Origin: Arthrobacter sp. Y-9
GTDB lineage: Bacteria > Actinomycetota > Actinomycetes > Actinomycetales > Micrococcaceae
NCBI RefSeq assembly: GCF_029690065.1
Contig: NZ_CP121463.1
Span: 1,302,001 to 1,366,000 of the forward strand
Direction of reading: 5' to 3'
DNA length: 64,000 bases
The notes beneath the pieces are model-generated. The model did not search any database. It saw nothing but the letters and a program-made list of their open reading frames with translations, and was not told the DNA's origin. Below are positions 52,166 to 60,853 of this stretch, one piece after another; the stretch's first letter is position 1; every line of letters begins with the position of its first letter. The translations under genes were made by a program, and so were the position numbers.

Positions 52166-53641
52166 ATGATCAGCCTGGCCCACGTGCAGACCACTCTGGG
52201 CGCGCGTCTGACCACCCTCGATGGCAGGCCGCCGGCGGCACGCACCGTCTCCGGAGTGCACATCTCGGAACTCGACGATCCCACGCCGTATCTCGAAGGC
52301 GGGGAATTGCTGCTGACCACGGGCATCCCATTCCGCGGGCCGGCTCACCGGACGCGCGACTACGTGGAACGCCTCGCCCGCCACGGGGTGTCCGCTCTCG
52401 GCCTGGGACTCGGGGCGGGTCTCAATGACGTTCCGGAGACGCTCGTCGAAGCCTGCCGCGACCACCAGGTGGAGCTCCTGATCGTCCCGGATGGCGTGCC
52501 GTTCATGGATGTCTCCCGTGCGTACTGGGACCTCGTGGCGCGCCTCGGCCAGTCCGATCTGGTGGCGAGCCTGGGCACGCAGACCGCTCTGGCACGCGCC
52601 GCCGCCCGGCCGGACGCCCTCGCGTCCGTGGTCCGCGCGCTGGCGCAGGCCCTCGGGGGCTGGGCGGCGTATCTTCCGGCGGAGGAGGCTCCGCCCACCG
52701 TCTGGCCCGACAGCACGCGGCCTCTCCTGCCGCAGTTGAAGCAGGAGACGGCGCGACTGAACCTGCGCGGACTCCGGTCGGCCGCCACCTTCCAGGTGCA
52801 CGGCGCCGACGTGGTGGCGCACCCCGTCCTCGTCGGCCAGCGGATCGCGGGCGTGCTGGCCATCGGCGCTGGCCGCACGCTGACCCGCGCCGACCGTCAG
52901 GTCATCCAGACGGTCTGTGTGCTGCTCTCGCTCAAGGCGCAGCAGGACGAGGAGGCCGTGCGCCGCACGAGCCTGCTCCACGCGGCGGTGGCCCGCCTGC
53001 TCATCGGAGGCCACCTCGAGGCCGCCCGGCTCCTGGCGGGAGACATCGGTGTCGGCCTGCCCCCGGGCCGGATCCGCGTGCTCCTCCTCGACGGCCTCCC
53101 GGAGGGCGCGTCGGACCGCGAGCTGGCCGCCGTGCTCGGGACGCTGGACGGCGGGCTGTCGATCGAGGCGGGAGCGCTGCGGCTGCGCCGCACGGAAGGC
53201 GGCGCGGAGATCTGCCTGGTCGACGACGACGCCGCGCGGCATCCGGCCGACGGGTCGCCGGGGGAGGGCGCCGGCGTCGTCGTCCGGGCGGTGCTGAGCG
53301 CGCCGCTCACGCCGGCTCAGGTGCCCGGACGCCTCGAAGCTCTCCGCGAGGTTCTGGCGCAGGCCCCACCCGGCGCGCTGACCCGGCCTCCGGTGAGCCC
53401 GCTCGACCCTCGTGCCGCGGGATGGGTCGAGACGCTGCGTGCCCAGGAGCGGGGCGATCTGCTCGCCACGGTCCAGTGCTACCTCCGGAACCGCGGCCAG
53501 TGGGAGCCGGCGGCGCGGGAGCTGGGCATCCACCGGAACTCGCTGCGCCATCGGATCGGGATCGCGCAGCGGCTCCTGCAGGCGGAACTGGATGACCCGG
53601 ACGTGGCGGCGAACCTCTGGCTCGCACTCAGAGCCGCTTGA
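52166..53641 (+). CDS. PucR family transcriptional regulator
   Basis: 491 residues. The N-terminal PucR-type sensor domain (about 1-130) has ARTVSGVHISELDDPTPYLEGGELLLTTGIPF, typical of regulators that sense amino or nucleobase metabolites. The C-terminal PucR helix-turn-helix (about 430-490) reads LLATVQCYLRNRGQWEPAARELGIHRNSLRHRIGIAQRLL. ATG 52166 lies behind CAAGGAAGCG. A candidate promoter is TTCATT-N17-TACAGT (52071-52099). It is flanked by catabolic genes on both sides, divergent from one set and convergent with the CoA-transferase, so local control is likely. Confidence 0.9.
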   Translation: MISLAHVQTTLGARLTTLDGRPPAARTVSGVHISELDDPTPYLEGGELLLTTGIPFRGPAHRTRDYVERLARHGVSALGLGLGAGLNDVPETLVEACRDHQVELLIVPDGVPFMDVSRAYWDLVARLGQSDLVASLGTQTALARAAARPDALASVVRALAQALGGWAAYLPAEEAPPTVWPDSTRPLLPQLKQETARLNLRGLRSAATFQVHGADVVAHPVLVGQRIAGVLAIGAGRTLTRADRQVIQTVCVLLSLKAQQDEEAVRRTSLLHAAVARLLIGGHLEAARLLAGDIGVGLPPGRIRVLLLDGLPEGASDRELAAVLGTLDGGLSIEAGALRLRRTEGGAEICLVDDDAARHPADGSPGEGAGVVVRAVLSAPLTPAQVPGRLEALREVLAQAPPGALTRPPVSPLDPRAAGWVETLRAQERGDLLATVQCYLRNRGQWEPAARELGIHRNSLRHRIGIAQRLLQAELDDPDVAANLWLALRAA

Positions 53642-53677
53642 CGCCAGACTTCCGGACGCCAGACTTCCTGAACCTGC

Positions 53678-54838
53678 TCAGGAATCCAGCCACTTCCGCA
53701 GCCGGTCCGAATGCTCGCCCAGCGCCGGCGGAGCCTGGGCGGGGGCGGGGAAGGCCGGGGTCCAGGTGATCGGATGCCGGACCTGTCGTCCCACCGTGGC
53801 GCCCGACGTGTCCCGGACCTCGATGGTGGGGTGCAGACCCAGTTCTTCGGCGTAGGAGATCCCCTCGTCGATCCCGGACACGCGGCCCGCGGGGATGCCC
53901 GCCGCGGTGAAGGCCTGCTGCCACGCCGCCGCGGTGTCCGAAGCCAGCGCGGTTTCCAGGTGTCGGGTCAGTTCCTCCCGGTGGGCCACGCGGGCCGAGT
54001 TGGTGCTGAACCGTTCGTCCTCGGCGAGGGTGTCGAGCCCGAGAAGAGAGGCGAGCCGGGCGAATTGCGCGTCGTTGCCGCACGCCACCGCGAGCGGACC
54101 GTCGGCGCAGTTCAGGAGCTGGTAAGGCGCGATGGACGGGTGATCGTTCCCCATCCGCCGCGGGACCACCCCGGCACCGAGATACGCCTGGGCCTGATTG
54201 GCGAGCGCGCCTTGCAGGCTCGAGAGCAGGTTCACCTCGAGGTGCGCACCGCGGCCGTCCCGGTGCCGTGCGGTGAGAGCCGCCAGGATGCCCAGGGTCG
54301 CGTCTTTCGCGGTCAGGACATCCACGAGCGCGACGCCGGCTTTCATGGCCGGGCCGTCCTGTTCGCCCGTGATGCTCATGAGGCCGCCCAGGGCCTGGAC
54401 GACGAAGTCGTAGCCCATGAGTCCTGCGCCGCCCGCACTGCCGAATCCCGAGATGGAGGCGTAGATGAGACCGGGATTCTCCGCGGAAAGCCCTTCGTAT
54501 CCGAGGCCGAGCCGAGCCATGCCGCCCGGCTTGAAGTTCTCCACCAGGACATCGGCGCGGCGGGCCAGCTCGCGAGCCAGCCGGAGGTCGCCGTCGTCGC
54601 CCAGGTCAAGGCAGAGGGACTGCTTGTTCCGGTTCACGCTTTCGAAGTAGGTGGAACCGGTGGCGGAGAAGGGCGGCCCCCAGCTGCGGGTGTCGTCCCC
54701 GGTGCCGGGGCGTTCGACCTTGATGACGGTGGCGCCCAGGTCGGCGAGGGTCATGGTGGCCAGGGGGCCGGCCAGGACGCGGGAGAAGTCGGCCACGAGC
54801 AGGCCCTCCAGCGGCAAGGATCCGCTCTGTTCGGTCAT
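53678..54838 (-). CDS. CaiB/BaiF family CoA-transferase
   Basis: A 386-residue class III CoA-transferase. The catalytic Asp144 is in GYDFVVQALGGLMSITGEQDGP. The N-terminal GLLVADFSRVLAGPLATMTLADLGATVIKVERPGTGD and the VENFKPGGMARLGLGYE region are standard. Relatives include succinyl-CoA:glutarate CoA-transferases (human SUGCT; bacterial GcoT, from memory), which often sit beside glutaryl-CoA dehydrogenase genes, as here. That match gives the best clue to substrate, but it is inference. GAGAGGAC precedes ATG 54838. Confidence 0.88.
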   Translation of the reverse strand: MTEQSGSLPLEGLLVADFSRVLAGPLATMTLADLGATVIKVERPGTGDDTRSWGPPFSATGSTYFESVNRNKQSLCLDLGDDGDLRLARELARRADVLVENFKPGGMARLGLGYEGLSAENPGLIYASISGFGSAGGAGLMGYDFVVQALGGLMSITGEQDGPAMKAGVALVDVLTAKDATLGILAALTARHRDGRGAHLEVNLLSSLQGALANQAQAYLGAGVVPRRMGNDHPSIAPYQLLNCADGPLAVACGNDAQFARLASLLGLDTLAEDERFSTNSARVAHREELTRHLETALASDTAAAWQQAFTAAGIPAGRVSGIDEGISYAEELGLHPTIEVRDTSGATVGRQVRHPITWTPAFPAPAQAPPALGEHSDRLRKWLDS

Positions 54839-55191
54839 GAAAGCCGTCCTCTCGAGGCATCATCCGGGGTGGAGTGAGGTCTGGAACACACCCTAAGGAA
54901 GGCCGTGCCGGGCGCGCAGTGGGCGGAAGTGACGGTGGCTGGACGGATCATCCAGTGTTTCGGTCATGTGACAGTTCCAAAAAATTTTTGAACGTCATTC
55001 ATAAATACTCTTCCCTTCGAGATGATGGGCGACTATCGTCTCGATGTGGCGTAGAACACATCTCGCCCCGTGGCCGGAGCTTCTCCCGGCAGAAATCCCG
55101 GACCGGTCCGCCGGTCCGGCCGAACCTTCCGGTCACTCCGGGCGGCTCCCGCAAGGGGCCGTCCGCCTCCCCACAAGAAAGTCTCCCCAAG
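54839..55191 (+). promoter_or_regulatory. Divergent regulatory region with AT-rich palindrome
   Basis: 353 bp between the divergent CoA-transferase and permease genes. It holds the AT-rich core CAAAAAATTTTTG (54977-54989) flanked by GTTC and AAC, very unusual in this GC-rich sequence, and a second AT-rich run ATTCATAAATACTC (54997-55010). It is a likely operator and promoter area. The last 150 bp form GC-rich hairpins (GGACCGGTCCGCCGGTCC) in the permease leader. No gene or known riboswitch is recognised. Confidence 0.55.
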
Positions 55192-56580
55192 ATGTCCCAG
55201 AACACTCCTCGCCTCCGGCGAACGCTCGGCCTCTGGTCAATCGTCGGCCTCGGCGTCGGCTACATGACGCTCACCACCGTCTTCGACACCTTCGGGATCG
55301 TGTCCGAAGAGACCAACGGCGTCGTGCCGACCGCCTATCTGGTCGCCCTCATCGCCCTCCTCTTCACGGCCATCAGCTATGGCCGCATGACCCGGGTCTT
55401 CCCGTCCTCCGGTTCCGCGTTCACCTACACCTCGGAGACCATCCACCCGAACGTCGGGTTCCTGGTCGGCTGGACGTCCCTCATGGACTACTTGCTCCTG
55501 CCCCTGGTGAACGCGCTGATCGTCCGGACGTACCTGACCTCGATCTTCCCGGATGTGCCGGAATGGATCTGGGTGGTGCTGTACGTCGCGATGATCACCC
55601 TGCTGAACCTCTGGAGCATGACGAGCACGTCCCGTATCAACGGACTTCTGGTGGTGTTCTCCACCGTCCTGATCGTGGTGTTCCTGGTGCTGGCGTGGAA
55701 CGCCCTGCAGAACGGCGCGGGCACCGGCACCCCGTTCACGACGCAGCCGTTCTTCCATGACGGCGTGGACACGAGTTCCGTGATCGCGGGCGCCACCGTG
55801 GTGTGCTTCTCCTTCATCGGCTTCGATGCCATCACGATGTACTCCGAGGAGGCCAAGGATGCCAACACGGTGCCCCGGGCGATCGTGATCGCGCTGCTCA
55901 TCGGTGGCCTGGTGTTCTTCGTCGCCGCCTGGTTCAGCCAGGCGACGTTCCCCACGGTGGAAGGCTTCGAGAACACCGATGAGTCTCTCCTGCCGCAGAT
56001 GGCACTGAAGGTGGGCGGTCAATTCTTCCAGATCCTCTTCACCGCCGCATCGTTCGCGGCCGCCGTCGCCTCCAGCCTTTCCTCCCACGCCTCCGTGTCC
56101 CGCATGATCTACGTGATGGGCCGCAACGGCAAGGGCGTGGTCTCCCGCTTCTTCTCCTTCATCCACCCGAAGACGCACACGCCGTTCAACGCCATCCTGT
56201 TCGTCGGCGCCGTGTCGCTGATGGCGATCCCGCTGTCCCTGGACTTCGTGGCCTCAATGATCAACTTCGGCGCGCTGATCGCGTTCACCTTCGTGAACGT
56301 CACCGTGGTGGTGTACTTCGTGTTCATCAAGAAGGACCGGAAGGGCCCGGCGGCGATTCTCCGCAACATGGTCCTGCCGGTGATCGGCATGATCCTGACC
56401 GGTGTGCTCTGGTACTTCCTGTCCGACGAGGCGCGGCTGTACGGCGCCATCTGGCTCGGCGCGGGCTTCGTGGTCCTGCTGGTCATCACCCGGGTGTTCC
56501 GCCGTCCGCTCAGTGTCCGCATGGAGGACGAGGAGATCGCCGAGGTCACGGGCGAGGAGCTCGGCCAGGCGGCTCGCTGA
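55192..56580 (+). CDS. APC family amino acid/polyamine permease
   Basis: A 462-residue twelve-segment transporter of the APC superfamily. LWSIVGLGVGYMTLTTVFDTFGIVSEETNGVVPTAYLVAL is the conserved helix 1-2 region, and FSFIGFDAITMYSEEAKDANTVPRAIVIALLIGG is the helix 6-7 signature. The pattern resembles putrescine importer PuuP-like carriers. The start is ATG 55192 behind a weak AAG-rich site. In its island it would bring in the amine or amino acid that is degraded. The substrate is not fixed; lysine, cadaverine, 5-aminovalerate and putrescine are all possible. Confidence 0.87.
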   Translation: MSQNTPRLRRTLGLWSIVGLGVGYMTLTTVFDTFGIVSEETNGVVPTAYLVALIALLFTAISYGRMTRVFPSSGSAFTYTSETIHPNVGFLVGWTSLMDYLLLPLVNALIVRTYLTSIFPDVPEWIWVVLYVAMITLLNLWSMTSTSRINGLLVVFSTVLIVVFLVLAWNALQNGAGTGTPFTTQPFFHDGVDTSSVIAGATVVCFSFIGFDAITMYSEEAKDANTVPRAIVIALLIGGLVFFVAAWFSQATFPTVEGFENTDESLLPQMALKVGGQFFQILFTAASFAAAVASSLSSHASVSRMIYVMGRNGKGVVSRFFSFIHPKTHTPFNAILFVGAVSLMAIPLSLDFVASMINFGALIAFTFVNVTVVVYFVFIKKDRKGPAAILRNMVLPVIGMILTGVLWYFLSDEARLYGAIWLGAGFVVLLVITRVFRRPLSVRMEDEEIAEVTGEELGQAAR

Positions 56581-56625
56581 CGTCGTCTCGCGACACCGGC
56601 CGGTTCCCTCCCGGGGTGCCGAAGA

Positions 56626-56663
56626 GACTGCCGGGGCATGCTGCGGAGCGTGCCCCGGCAGTC
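56626..56663 (+). terminator. Permease terminator hairpin
   Basis: Arms 56626-56638 (GACTGCCGGGGCA) and 56651-56663 pair perfectly over 13 bp around a 12-nt loop, 46 nt after the permease stop. Confidence 0.75.
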
Positions 56664-56824
56664 GTGTGTCCGGCGTCGGGCATCCGCGGAGTGGCGCGGC
56701 TCACGGCCCTCCCGTCGCCTAGAATGGAAGGGATTGTGCCGGGCGGAGTCCCGGGGAAAAACCACAGAAGCGAAGAGATCGACTGCGTGCGGCGCTGGTC
56801 GGCTCGCACAAGGAGGAATCCACC

Positions 56825-58699
56825 ATGGCAGAGCACGACGGCGGCCGGCGAAGCGGCCGGAATTTCGGCCCCCAGGGCAACCGCAAGCCTTTCGGCGACC
56901 GCAATTCGCGGGATGGCGAGCGTCGCGGTGGCTTCGGCGACCGTAAGCCCTACGGTGACCGTCCGCAGCGCGACGGCGAGCGCCGCCCGTATGGTGACCG
57001 TCCGCAGCGCGACGGCGAGCGCCGCTGGGAGGACCGCGGCGAGCGCCGCTCCTTCGGCGACCGTCCCCAGCGTGATGGTGAGCGTCGCCCGTACGGTGAC
57101 CGCAAGCCCTTCGGTGATCGCCCCCAGCGTGACGGTGAGCGTCGTCCGTATGGTGACCGTCCGCAGCGCGATGGCTATGGCCCGCGTCGCGATGACCGTG
57201 GTTCGTTCGGTGAGCGCCGCTCCTTCGGCGACCGTCCGCAGCGCGACGGTGAGCGTCGCTCCTATGGTGACCGCAAGCCCTTCGGTGATCGTCCGCAGCG
57301 TGATGGTGAGCGTCGTCCGTATGGTGACCGTCCGCAGCGTGATGGCTATGGCCCGCGTCGCGATGACCGTGGTTCGTTCGGTGAGCGCCGCTCCTTCGGC
57401 GACCGTCCGCAGCGCGACGGTGAGCGTCGCTCCTATGGTGACCGCAAGCCCTTCGGTGATCGTCCGCAGCGTGATGGTGAGCGTCGCTCGTATGGTGACC
57501 GTCCCCAGCGTGATGGCGAGCGTCGTCCCTACGGTGACCGCAAGCCCTTCGGCGACCGTCCCCAGCGCGAGGGCTATGGCCGGGACCGTGATGACCGCCG
57601 CGATGACCGCCGTCGTGACGACCGTGGGGGAGAGCGCCGCTGGGAGGACCGCGGCGGGAACCGCCGTGACGACGACCGCCGCTCCTTCTCGCGCCGCGAC
57701 GACGCCGGCAACGGTCCGCGCGACTCGTACGGCCGCTCGATCAACCCTGCCGATCTGCGGTCGTCCAACCGCCCGGACCGCGAGCGTTCCCCGGAGATCG
57801 ACGAGGATGTCACCGGGCGCGAGCTGGACCGCGGCACCCTCGGTGAACTCCGCTCCCTCGAAAGCCGCAACGGCACGTTCGTCGCCCAGCACCTGGTGAT
57901 GGCCGGACGCTACCTGGAGGAGGACGCCGAGCTGGCCTACCAGCATGCGCTCGCCGCGAGCCGCCGCGCCGGCCGTCTGGCGTCCGTCCGCGAAGCCGTC
58001 GCCATCACCGCGTACACCGCCGGCCACTACGCCGAGGCGCTCAGCGAATTCCGCACCTTCCGCCGCATCTCCGGTTCCAATGTGCACCTTCCGCTCATGG
58101 CGGACTCCGAGCGTGGCCTCGGCCGTCCGGACAAGGCGCTGGAACTGGCCCGCAGCGAGGACGCCCAGGATCTTGACGCTCCGGGCAAGGTCGAGCTCGC
58201 GATCGTCGCGTCGGGCGCCCAGGCCGACAAGGGCGACTTCGCGGCCGCCCTGGCCGAGCTCGAGATCCCGCAGCTGGACATCAACCGGGCCTTCTCCTAC
58301 AGCCCGCGCCTGTTCCGCGCCTACGCCGACGCTCTCGTCGCCGCTGGCCGCGAGGACGAGGCCGCACGCTGGGCCCGCCAGGCACTGGTCGCAGAGGAGG
58401 CGCTCGGCGTCGGTCAGTTCGCGGAGCCCGAGATCTTCGATCTGGTGGGCGACGACGAGGAAGAGGAGCGCCGCCACGCCTCCTCCGAGGAGGACGACGC
58501 GGACTCCGAGAACGACGCGGACTCTGACGACGCCCCGGAGACCGGCTCCGAGGACGACGACGCAGCCGCTGACGACGAGACCGAGGTCTTCGTCGACGAG
58601 GCCGACGGCCTGGTGGAGCAGCCCGCACCCGCGGAGACCGGCGACGACTCCGTCGAGGAGCCGGACAACGGCTCCGAGGGTGAGTCCCAGGACCGCTGA
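56825..58699 (+). CDS. Arg/Asp/Gly-repeat protein with TPR-like domain (Rv1691-like position)
   Basis: 624 residues in three parts. Residues 1 to about 310 are disordered tandem repeats built from GDRPQRDGERR, GDRKPFGDR and RRDDRGSFGERR; they are very basic and resemble RNA-binding Arg/Gly-rich tails. About 330-535 is a helical TPR-like region (HLVMAGRYLEEDAELAYQHALAASRRAG and following pairs). The last 80 residues are strongly acidic (SSEEDDADSENDADSDD). AGGAGG precedes ATG 56825, and TAGAAT (56719-56724) is a candidate -10. Its place before a HAD phosphatase and tlyA matches M. tuberculosis Rv1691. A link to RNA or ribosomes is only inferred. Confidence 0.85.
   Translation: MAEHDGGRRSGRNFGPQGNRKPFGDRNSRDGERRGGFGDRKPYGDRPQRDGERRPYGDRPQRDGERRWEDRGERRSFGDRPQRDGERRPYGDRKPFGDRPQRDGERRPYGDRPQRDGYGPRRDDRGSFGERRSFGDRPQRDGERRSYGDRKPFGDRPQRDGERRPYGDRPQRDGYGPRRDDRGSFGERRSFGDRPQRDGERRSYGDRKPFGDRPQRDGERRSYGDRPQRDGERRPYGDRKPFGDRPQREGYGRDRDDRRDDRRRDDRGGERRWEDRGGNRRDDDRRSFSRRDDAGNGPRDSYGRSINPADLRSSNRPDRERSPEIDEDVTGRELDRGTLGELRSLESRNGTFVAQHLVMAGRYLEEDAELAYQHALAASRRAGRLASVREAVAITAYTAGHYAEALSEFRTFRRISGSNVHLPLMADSERGLGRPDKALELARSEDAQDLDAPGKVELAIVASGAQADKGDFAAALAELEIPQLDINRAFSYSPRLFRAYADALVAAGREDEAARWARQALVAEEALGVGQFAEPEIFDLVGDDEEEERRHASSEEDDADSENDADSDDAPETGSEDDDAAADDETEVFVDEADGLVEQPAPAETGDDSVEEPDNGSEGESQDR
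57100..57500 (+). repeat. 171-bp tandem duplication inside the repeat protein
   Basis: From about 57100 the sequence recurs with a period of 171 bp (57 codons), with only scattered silent or conservative changes. The unit contains RPQRDGERRPYGDRPQRDGY followed by GPRRDDRGSFGERRSFGD. Smaller 33-bp-like subunits lie within it. Confidence 0.85.
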
Positions 58700-58701
58700 G
58701 C

Positions 58702-59700
58702 ATGACCCTGCCGAGTTCCTCCGTGCTGATCGACCGTTTCGACGCGATCCTCTCGGATCTGGATGGTGTGGTCTACGCCGGACCGACCGCGATTCCGGGC
58801 GCCGTGGACGCGCTGTCCGGTCTCGCGGACCGGGGGGTGGGCCTGGCCTACGTGACGAACAACGCCTCCCGCTCCCCGGAGCAGGTCGCTGAACACCTGC
58901 GGGAGCTCGGGGCGCCGGCCACGGCGGAGCAGATCGTCACCTCGCCGCAGGCGGCCGCGAGGCTTCTGGCGGAACGGCTGGCGCCGGGCTCCCGGGTTCT
59001 CATCACGGGCAGCACGGCGCTCGCCGCGGAGGTTTCGGCCGCGGGGCTCGAACCGGTCTGGAAGGCCACGGACGAGCCTCACGCCGTGGTCCAGGGCTTC
59101 GACCCCGGGCTCGGCTGGAAGGACCTCGCTGAGGCTTCTTACGCTGTCGCCACGGGCATCCTCTGGGTCGCGACCAACACGGACCTGTCCATTCCGCAGG
59201 CCCGTGGCATCGCTCCGGGGAACGGAACCCTCGTCGCCGCCGTGCAGGCCGCGACGGGGGTGACGCCGGTCGTGGCGGGCAAGCCGGAGGTCCCGCTGTT
59301 CCACGCGGCCGCCGCCCGGCTGTCGTCCTCGCGGCCCGCCGTCGTCGGCGATCGCCTCGACACGGACATCCTCGGCGGCAACCGCGCCGGCTTCGCCACG
59401 ATCCAGGTGCTGACCGGGGTCAACACGGCGCGGGACGCGCTGAACGCGCTCACCCTGGAGCGTCCCACCCACCTGATCGCGGAGCTGGGCGCGCTGTACC
59501 GCCCGTATCCCGAGACGGCGCACGACGACGGCGTCTGGCGCGTCGGCGAGGCGTCCGCCGTCGTGGAGGGAGACCGCGTGGTGGTCACCGCCGAGGAGGA
59601 CTCACTGGACGGCTGGCGTGCCGCCTGTGCCGCCTGGTGGTCCGCCGTGCCCGAGACCGAGACCGCCACGGCCCCCGAGGTGGTCTGGCGGAATCCCTGA
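58702..59700 (+). CDS. HAD-IIA family phosphatase (Rv1692-like)
   Basis: A 332-residue phosphatase. Motif I is SDLDGVVYAGPTAIPGA with D19 and D21. VTNNASRSPEQVAEHL is the motif II/cap region, KPEVPLFHAAAARL supplies the lysine, and VVGDRLDTDILGGNRAGF is motif III. The M. tuberculosis protein at this place, Rv1692, has been described as a glycerol-3-phosphate phosphatase (from memory), so the same activity is reasonable here. ATG 58702 is 2 nt after the previous stop. Confidence 0.9.
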   Translation: MTLPSSSVLIDRFDAILSDLDGVVYAGPTAIPGAVDALSGLADRGVGLAYVTNNASRSPEQVAEHLRELGAPATAEQIVTSPQAAARLLAERLAPGSRVLITGSTALAAEVSAAGLEPVWKATDEPHAVVQGFDPGLGWKDLAEASYAVATGILWVATNTDLSIPQARGIAPGNGTLVAAVQAATGVTPVVAGKPEVPLFHAAAARLSSSRPAVVGDRLDTDILGGNRAGFATIQVLTGVNTARDALNALTLERPTHLIAELGALYRPYPETAHDDGVWRVGEASAVVEGDRVVVTAEEDSLDGWRAACAAWWSAVPETETATAPEVVWRNP

Positions 59701-59766
59701 GCCGCCGGGCCTGTGAGGGCCCTGCGGCACGCCCCCTGAACCGTGTCCTCGTTACGATGGGGACTG

Positions 59767-59973
59767 ATGGATGCCGAGGAGACCACCGTGGATGAGCACG
59801 CCGATGACGGGATGAGCCCTGTGCAGGACCCTGCCGTGGCCCAGGTGCTGTCGACCCTGGAAGAACTGGAGGACGCCCCCTTGGAGGAGCACCCCGCCGG
59901 GCTGGACCGCATCCACGATGCGCTCAGTTCGCTCCTGGACGGCCCCCTGGTGCCCGGGATCCAGCCGCGATGA
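59767..59973 (+). CDS. Small acidic protein (Rv1693-like)
   Basis: A 68-residue protein rich in Asp and Glu (DAEETTVDEHADDGMSPVQD, then LSTLEELEDAPLEEHPAGLDRIHDAL). No domain is recognised. A similar short gene sits at the same place in mycobacteria (Rv1693). ATG 59767 is 8 nt after TACGAT (59753-59758), so a leaderless mRNA is likely, and this promoter would drive tlyA and following genes. Its stop overlaps the tlyA start by 4 bp (ATGA). Function unknown. Confidence 0.75.
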   Translation: MDAEETTVDEHADDGMSPVQDPAVAQVLSTLEELEDAPLEEHPAGLDRIHDALSSLLDGPLVPGIQPR

Positions 59974-60845
59974 CCCGTCTCGACCAGGAACTCACCCGCC
60001 GTGGGCTCGCGCGCTCCCGCACCGAGGCGGCGCGGCTCATCGCGGCGGGGCTCGTCAGCAGCGCGGGGCAGTTGCTCCGCAAAGCCTCGGTGAGCGTGAC
60101 GGAGGAGACGGAGCTGCTGGTCGCGGAGAGCGGCATCACCGAATTCGTCTCCCGTGCGGGTCACAAACTGCGGGGCGCCCTGGACGCGTTCCCGGCGGTC
60201 TCGGCCGCCGGCAAGCGGTGTCTGGACGCCGGCGCCTCGACCGGCGGGTTCACGGACGTCCTCCTGCGGGCGGGCGCGCGGGAGGTCGCCGCCGTCGACG
60301 TCGGACATGACCAATTGGTCGACGAACTGCGGCAGGATCCGCGGGTGCACGTCTTCGAAGGCATGAACGTGCGGTACCTCCAGGCCGCCGACATCGGGGG
60401 AGAAGCCGCCCTCACCGTCGCCGACCTGTCTTTCATCTCGCTGACCCTCGTCATGAAACCCCTCGCCGCGTGCACCTCGCCGGGCGGCGAGCTGGTCCTC
60501 ATGGTCAAGCCCCAGTTCGAGGTCGGCCGGGAGCGCCTGTCCCGCACGGGCGTGGTGAACAGCACGGAACAGCGCCGCGAAGCGGTGGGCCGGGTGGCGC
60601 AGAGCGCCGTCGATGCCGGGCTGGTCCTCCGAGGACTGGCCGAAAGCCCCCTGCCGGGCCAGGACGGGAACCACGAGTACTTCCTCTGGCTGGCGCGCCC
60701 GGACCGGACGGATGCTGTGCTTGCCGGAATCGACGTGCCTAAGATCGTCCCAGGTGATGTCACCGATCCGGCGAGGCCCGGGTACACGGTGGCGGAACTC
60801 CTCACGACCATCTGGCCGGCGCACCAGGCCGGGCCGAAACACTAG
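59970..60845 (+). CDS. tlyA: TlyA 16S/23S rRNA 2'-O-methyltransferase
   Basis: A 291-residue enzyme that methylates 16S C1409 and 23S C1920 in mycobacteria, giving capreomycin sensitivity. The N-terminal S4 domain is RLDQELTRRGLARSRTEAARLIAAGLV. The FtsJ-like domain has CLDAGASTGGFTDVLLRAGA (SAM site) and the K-D-K set in SRAGHKL, VADLSFISL and MVKPQFEVG. It is coupled to the small gene before it, with NAD kinase 8 nt after its stop. The conserved order tlyA-ppnK-recN is typical of Actinobacteria. Confidence 0.94.
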   Translation: MTRLDQELTRRGLARSRTEAARLIAAGLVSSAGQLLRKASVSVTEETELLVAESGITEFVSRAGHKLRGALDAFPAVSAAGKRCLDAGASTGGFTDVLLRAGAREVAAVDVGHDQLVDELRQDPRVHVFEGMNVRYLQAADIGGEAALTVADLSFISLTLVMKPLAACTSPGGELVLMVKPQFEVGRERLSRTGVVNSTEQRREAVGRVAQSAVDAGLVLRGLAESPLPGQDGNHEYFLWLARPDRTDAVLAGIDVPKIVPGDVTDPARPGYTVAELLTTIWPAHQAGPKH

Positions 60846-60853
60846 GAGCGGGT

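Noticed and set aside
55020-55191. Riboswitch in the permease leader
   Set aside because: There are GC-rich hairpins, but no known aptamer core was recognised; it is described only as a leader.
57100-57500. CRISPR array or satellite
   Set aside because: The repeats are in-frame coding units of one protein without unique spacers.
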